From the NCBI GenBank assembly GCA_004524515.1, contig SDNV01000059.1:1-16574 (forward strand): a stretch of 16,574 bases of DNA. Reading direction: 5' to 3'. This DNA comes from Promethearchaeota archaeon (GTDB taxonomy: Archaea > Asgardarchaeota > Lokiarchaeia > Sigynarchaeales > SOKP01). How positions within the stretch are numbered: position 1 is the stretch's first letter; every line of letters begins with the position of its first letter. The translations under genes were made by a program, and so were the position numbers. Of this stretch, positions 14,662-16,574 are shown piece by piece. The notes under the pieces were generated by a model. That model was given only the letters and a program-made list of their open reading frames with translations. It ran no database searches and was not told the DNA's origin.

Positions 14662-15648
14662 TTATTTTATTTGTTCAAGAGGTAAAATTTGTCGAGGTTC
14701 GTGAACTACTAATCCTTGTGCATATTTTCTTAGAATTGGTATTAAATTTAAAAATTCCTCCTTCTTAATAATCGTATTTATCGCAAACCATCCATCAGTA
14801 TCCTCTCCAGCTAATTTCGAAATTGTAGGTCGTTTTAAAGCGGGAAGTTTTCCTAATATTTTATTTAGATTCTCCTCTCTTACATTCATAAAAATGTGAA
14901 GTTTTTTAGACGCTTCTATCACTCCCAACAATAAAACCTTTAAATCCTTAATCTTTTCTTTTTTCCACTCATCATTGAGAGCAAATTTATTGGCAATCAA
15001 TACCGCTGTAGATGAGCCAATGATATCAATAATTTTTAGATTGTTAGCCCTTAAAGTGGAGCCAGTTTGAGTATTATCGATAATCGCATCTACTTCCTCG
15101 GGAGGTTTTGCTTCAGTCGCTCCAAAAGATAAGAAGATTTTTACTTTATCATTCTCTCCCCAAATTTTCCAAGGGGTAATTACCAAAGGAGCCTTATTTC
15201 CATATAATTTTTTGTAAGTGGCATTATTTCTTAAATAATTCAAGGATAAGGTTAAATATTCGGTAGAAATGCGTAATACTTTTTTATCGTCAGAAAATTT
15301 TTTTAGAAGATCATCAACCGAATTAATTTTATCCCAGGTATTAGGAACACAAAATACAATTTTCACTCTACCAATTTCCAAATCCAATATAACTTCCACA
15401 TCTGCGTTTGTTTCTTTTACCCAATCTATCCCTGAAATACCTACATCAAACTCCTCTTCACCTACCAAGTAATTTGGAATTTCTTGGGGGCGTAATAATT
15501 TCACATAAATTTCGGGATCACTAATTGAGGGTCTATAATCTCTACTTGATGCGAAACTTAATTTAAGTCCGGCTCGTTCGAAAAATGAACTTACCACGTC
15601 TTGTAAACTTCCTTTAGGGATTGTTAATTTAAGAATATTATTGGTCAT
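14662..15648 (-). CDS. hisG: ATP phosphoribosyltransferase, long form
   Basis: HisG condenses ATP with PRPP, the committed and feedback-controlled first step of histidine synthesis. At 328 residues this is the long form, which has a C-terminal regulatory domain and does not need HisZ. The N-terminal catalytic domain opens with LTIPKGSLQD at 8-17. FDVGISGIDWVKE at 67-79 and the PRPP-binding loop DNTQTGSTLRANNL at 191-204 are clear. Residues about 240-320 form the ACT-like domain expected to bind histidine, including GWFAINTIIKKEEF at 286-299. It is somewhat longer than the roughly 290-300 residues usual for this form; a charged stretch near 105-125 and a tail after 316 contribute. It is the first gene of the hisG-hisD-hisC unit. 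No attenuator-like leader peptide with histidine codons is visible upstream. Confidence 0.95.
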   Translation of the reverse strand: MTNNILKLTIPKGSLQDVVSSFFERAGLKLSFASSRDYRPSISDPEIYVKLLRPQEIPNYLVGEEEFDVGISGIDWVKETNADVEVILDLEIGRVKIVFCVPNTWDKINSVDDLLKKFSDDKKVLRISTEYLTLSLNYLRNNATYKKLYGNKAPLVITPWKIWGENDKVKIFLSFGATEAKPPEEVDAIIDNTQTGSTLRANNLKIIDIIGSSTAVLIANKFALNDEWKKEKIKDLKVLLLGVIEASKKLHIFMNVREENLNKILGKLPALKRPTISKLAGEDTDGWFAINTIIKKEEFLNLIPILRKYAQGLVVHEPRQILPLEQIK

Positions 15649-15924
15649 TGAAATTCATCGATAATAATTATTTCATCTAATCTTATTTCTTTTTGTTTAT
15701 ATAATTGCACAAAGATTATAGATTTTTTGATTTTATCCAATCGAATTCATTGTTAAGAAACAAGCATATATTTTAAAATTTCATCAAAATAGCTCAAAAA
15801 AATTTTTATTAATGGTTAATGAATAATTCGAATACTTAATTTTTAAATTAATTAACACTATTTTATTTTTATAAAAATAATTAAGAGTACTTGAAAAAAC
15901 ATATTGATAAGTTGAGTATTGATT
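15649..15924. promoter_or_regulatory. Divergent promoter region between hisG and the gelsolin-like gene
   Basis: This 276-base AT-rich gap has no gene. For hisG (minus), TTTATATAATT on the plus strand at 15696-15705 is a TATA candidate about 50 bases before the ATG. For the rightward gene, the 18-base perfect palindrome TTATTTTTATAAAAATAA at 15863-15880 overlaps the best TATA-like site, about 50 bases before the ATG at 15925. Neither start has a Shine-Dalgarno. Assignments rest on position and composition only. Confidence 0.4.
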
Positions 15925-16574
15925 ATGGAATTTGCATTGATGTTTAACGTGTTGGAGGGGGGCGTAGTCGAACCAATAAAATGGGGGAAGGATAATTTAA
16001 TCCCTGAGCGCTCAATTATAGCCTTAGATGAATCAGGTCAGGCAGTATGGCTCTGGCATGGCTCTAAGCAAGGATTAGTGGCACGTAGGACCGCATTAAG
16101 ACAAGCAGAATCACTTAAAGGCCATGGATATACGGTGGGAAAGTCCATCATTGGGAGAGATATTAAGGTAATTAAAGAAGTAGATCAAAGAAAAATAGGA
16201 AGAGATCCAGAAACGGATAAGTTAAATGGAGCATTTGAAGAATTATTAACCAGAACTCATCGAGAATTAGATAATTTTGTAGTAACTTTTTCAACTGCTG
16301 AAATAAAAATTGAACCAAAACCAATTACTAAGCCAGAACCTACAATACCTGTTAAAACAGAACCAAAACCAATTAGTAAGCCAGAACCTATAATACCTGT
16401 TAAAACTGAACCTAAACCGGTTATTAAACCAGAACAAAAACCAAGTGTCGCAACAACACCCTCTTCTAGTTCAAAAACCCTAATTGCTTCAGAATATGAT
16501 ACTAAGGAGCCATTACCGTCCCCAAAAATTAGTAAAGATGGTAAAGTTGAATTACCAGAGCTACAAAAAAGTAA
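15925..16574 (+). CDS. Gelsolin-like protein with proline/lysine-rich repeat tail (5' part)
   Basis: The frame opens at the ATG at 15925 and is still open at the window end (216 codons plus two bases). Residues 1-90 fit a gelsolin-type repeat: the strand FALMFNVLEGGVVEPI, LIPERSIIALDESGQ, then the hallmark VWLWHG at 41-46, and a helix of the RRTALRQAESLKGHG type at 54-68, followed by GRDIKVIKEVD at 77-87. Asgard gelsolin-like proteins bind and remodel actin in a calcium-linked manner. Residues 91-122 look helical and charged. From residue 130 a low-complexity tail holds 16-residue repeats of the EPKPI-KPEP-IPVKT type, then a serine-rich linker. A second folded domain may follow beyond the window. 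There is no signal peptide, so it should be cytosolic. The gelsolin call is by motif pattern; another ADF/gelsolin-fold family is possible. Confidence 0.65.
   Translation, partial: MEFALMFNVLEGGVVEPIKWGKDNLIPERSIIALDESGQAVWLWHGSKQGLVARRTALRQAESLKGHGYTVGKSIIGRDIKVIKEVDQRKIGRDPETDKLNGAFEELLTRTHRELDNFVVTFSTAEIKIEPKPITKPEPTIPVKTEPKPISKPEPIIPVKTEPKPVIKPEQKPSVATTPSSSSKTLIASEYDTKEPLPSPKISKDGKVELPELQKS
16312..16443 (+). repeat. 48-bp tandem coding repeat (16-residue Pro/Lys/Glu repeat)
   Basis: Copy 1 is 16312-16359 and copy 2 is 16360-16407; they differ at only a few bases. A partial, diverged copy 3 covers 16408-16443. The period is a whole number of codons, and each unit encodes EPKPI(T/S)KPEP(T/I)IPVKT. 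The repeat forms an extended, disordered linker inside the gelsolin-like gene. Near-identical copies indicate recent slippage or unequal exchange. Confidence 0.9.

Noticed and set aside
15863..15880. A dedicated operator at the 18-base palindrome
   Set aside because: The palindrome is made almost only of A and T and coincides with a TATA-like site; chance is likely at this composition, so it is noted only within the promoter region.
16312..16443. CRISPR-like repeat array
   Set aside because: The repeat is contiguous with no spacers, has a codon-multiple period and stays in the reading frame of the gelsolin-like gene.

Overview
The window is AT-rich DNA (roughly 30% GC by eye) that most resembles an Asgard archaeon, probably Lokiarchaeia-like. 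The evidence is a set of protein architectures typical of that group: a longin/winged-helix protein resembling NPRL2, a zinc-ribbon protein with longin- and roadblock-like segments, HEAT plus leucine-rich-repeat proteins, and a gelsolin-like protein. These sit beside archaeal traits: TATA-like boxes about 26-30 nt before apparently leaderless starts, U-rich 3' ends, and a form IV RuBisCO-like protein. The lineage is inferred from protein style only; no rRNA or tRNA gene is present.

Layout. Bases 1-1278 (+): the 3' end of an unidentified gene, translationally coupled (TAATG overlap, perfect Shine-Dalgarno) to a 374-residue longin/tandem-winged-helix protein. Bases 1418-4021 (+): a RuBisCO-like protein without several residues needed for carboxylation, then a Gfo/Idh/MocA sugar oxidoreductase; together they suggest carbohydrate or sugar-acid metabolism. 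Bases 4136-6124 (-): two tandem paralogues with N-terminal helical repeats and C-terminal LRRs. Bases 6345-6687 (+): a small zinc-ribbon gene whose start is unclear and possibly frameshifted. Bases 6955-10839 (+): three tandem, gap-free-aligned paralogues of a 12-TM major facilitator exporter. Bases 10849-12078 (-): a zinc-ribbon/poly-lysine/longin-like/roadblock-like protein. Bases 12169-15648 (-): hisG-hisD-hisC, a partial histidine-biosynthesis cluster. Bases 15925-16574 (+): the 5' part of a gelsolin-like protein with a proline/lysine-rich 16-residue repeat; it runs off the window.

How the genes work together. HisG, HisD and HisC catalyse the first step, an aminotransferase step and the last oxidation of histidine synthesis; the other his genes must lie elsewhere. 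The RuBisCO-like protein and the oxidoreductase may share a pathway, but the substrate cannot be read from sequence. The longin, roadblock-like and gelsolin-like proteins point to small-GTPase regulation and actin-type cytoskeleton, without a GTPase or actin visible here. The MFS array looks like a recent local amplification of an efflux-type transporter.

Two initiation modes appear side by side. Genes that begin transcription units have a TATA-like box close to the start codon and no Shine-Dalgarno. Two internal genes (longin protein, third MFS) have clear Shine-Dalgarno motifs. No CRISPR array, insertion sequence, transposase, integrase or RNA gene was seen.
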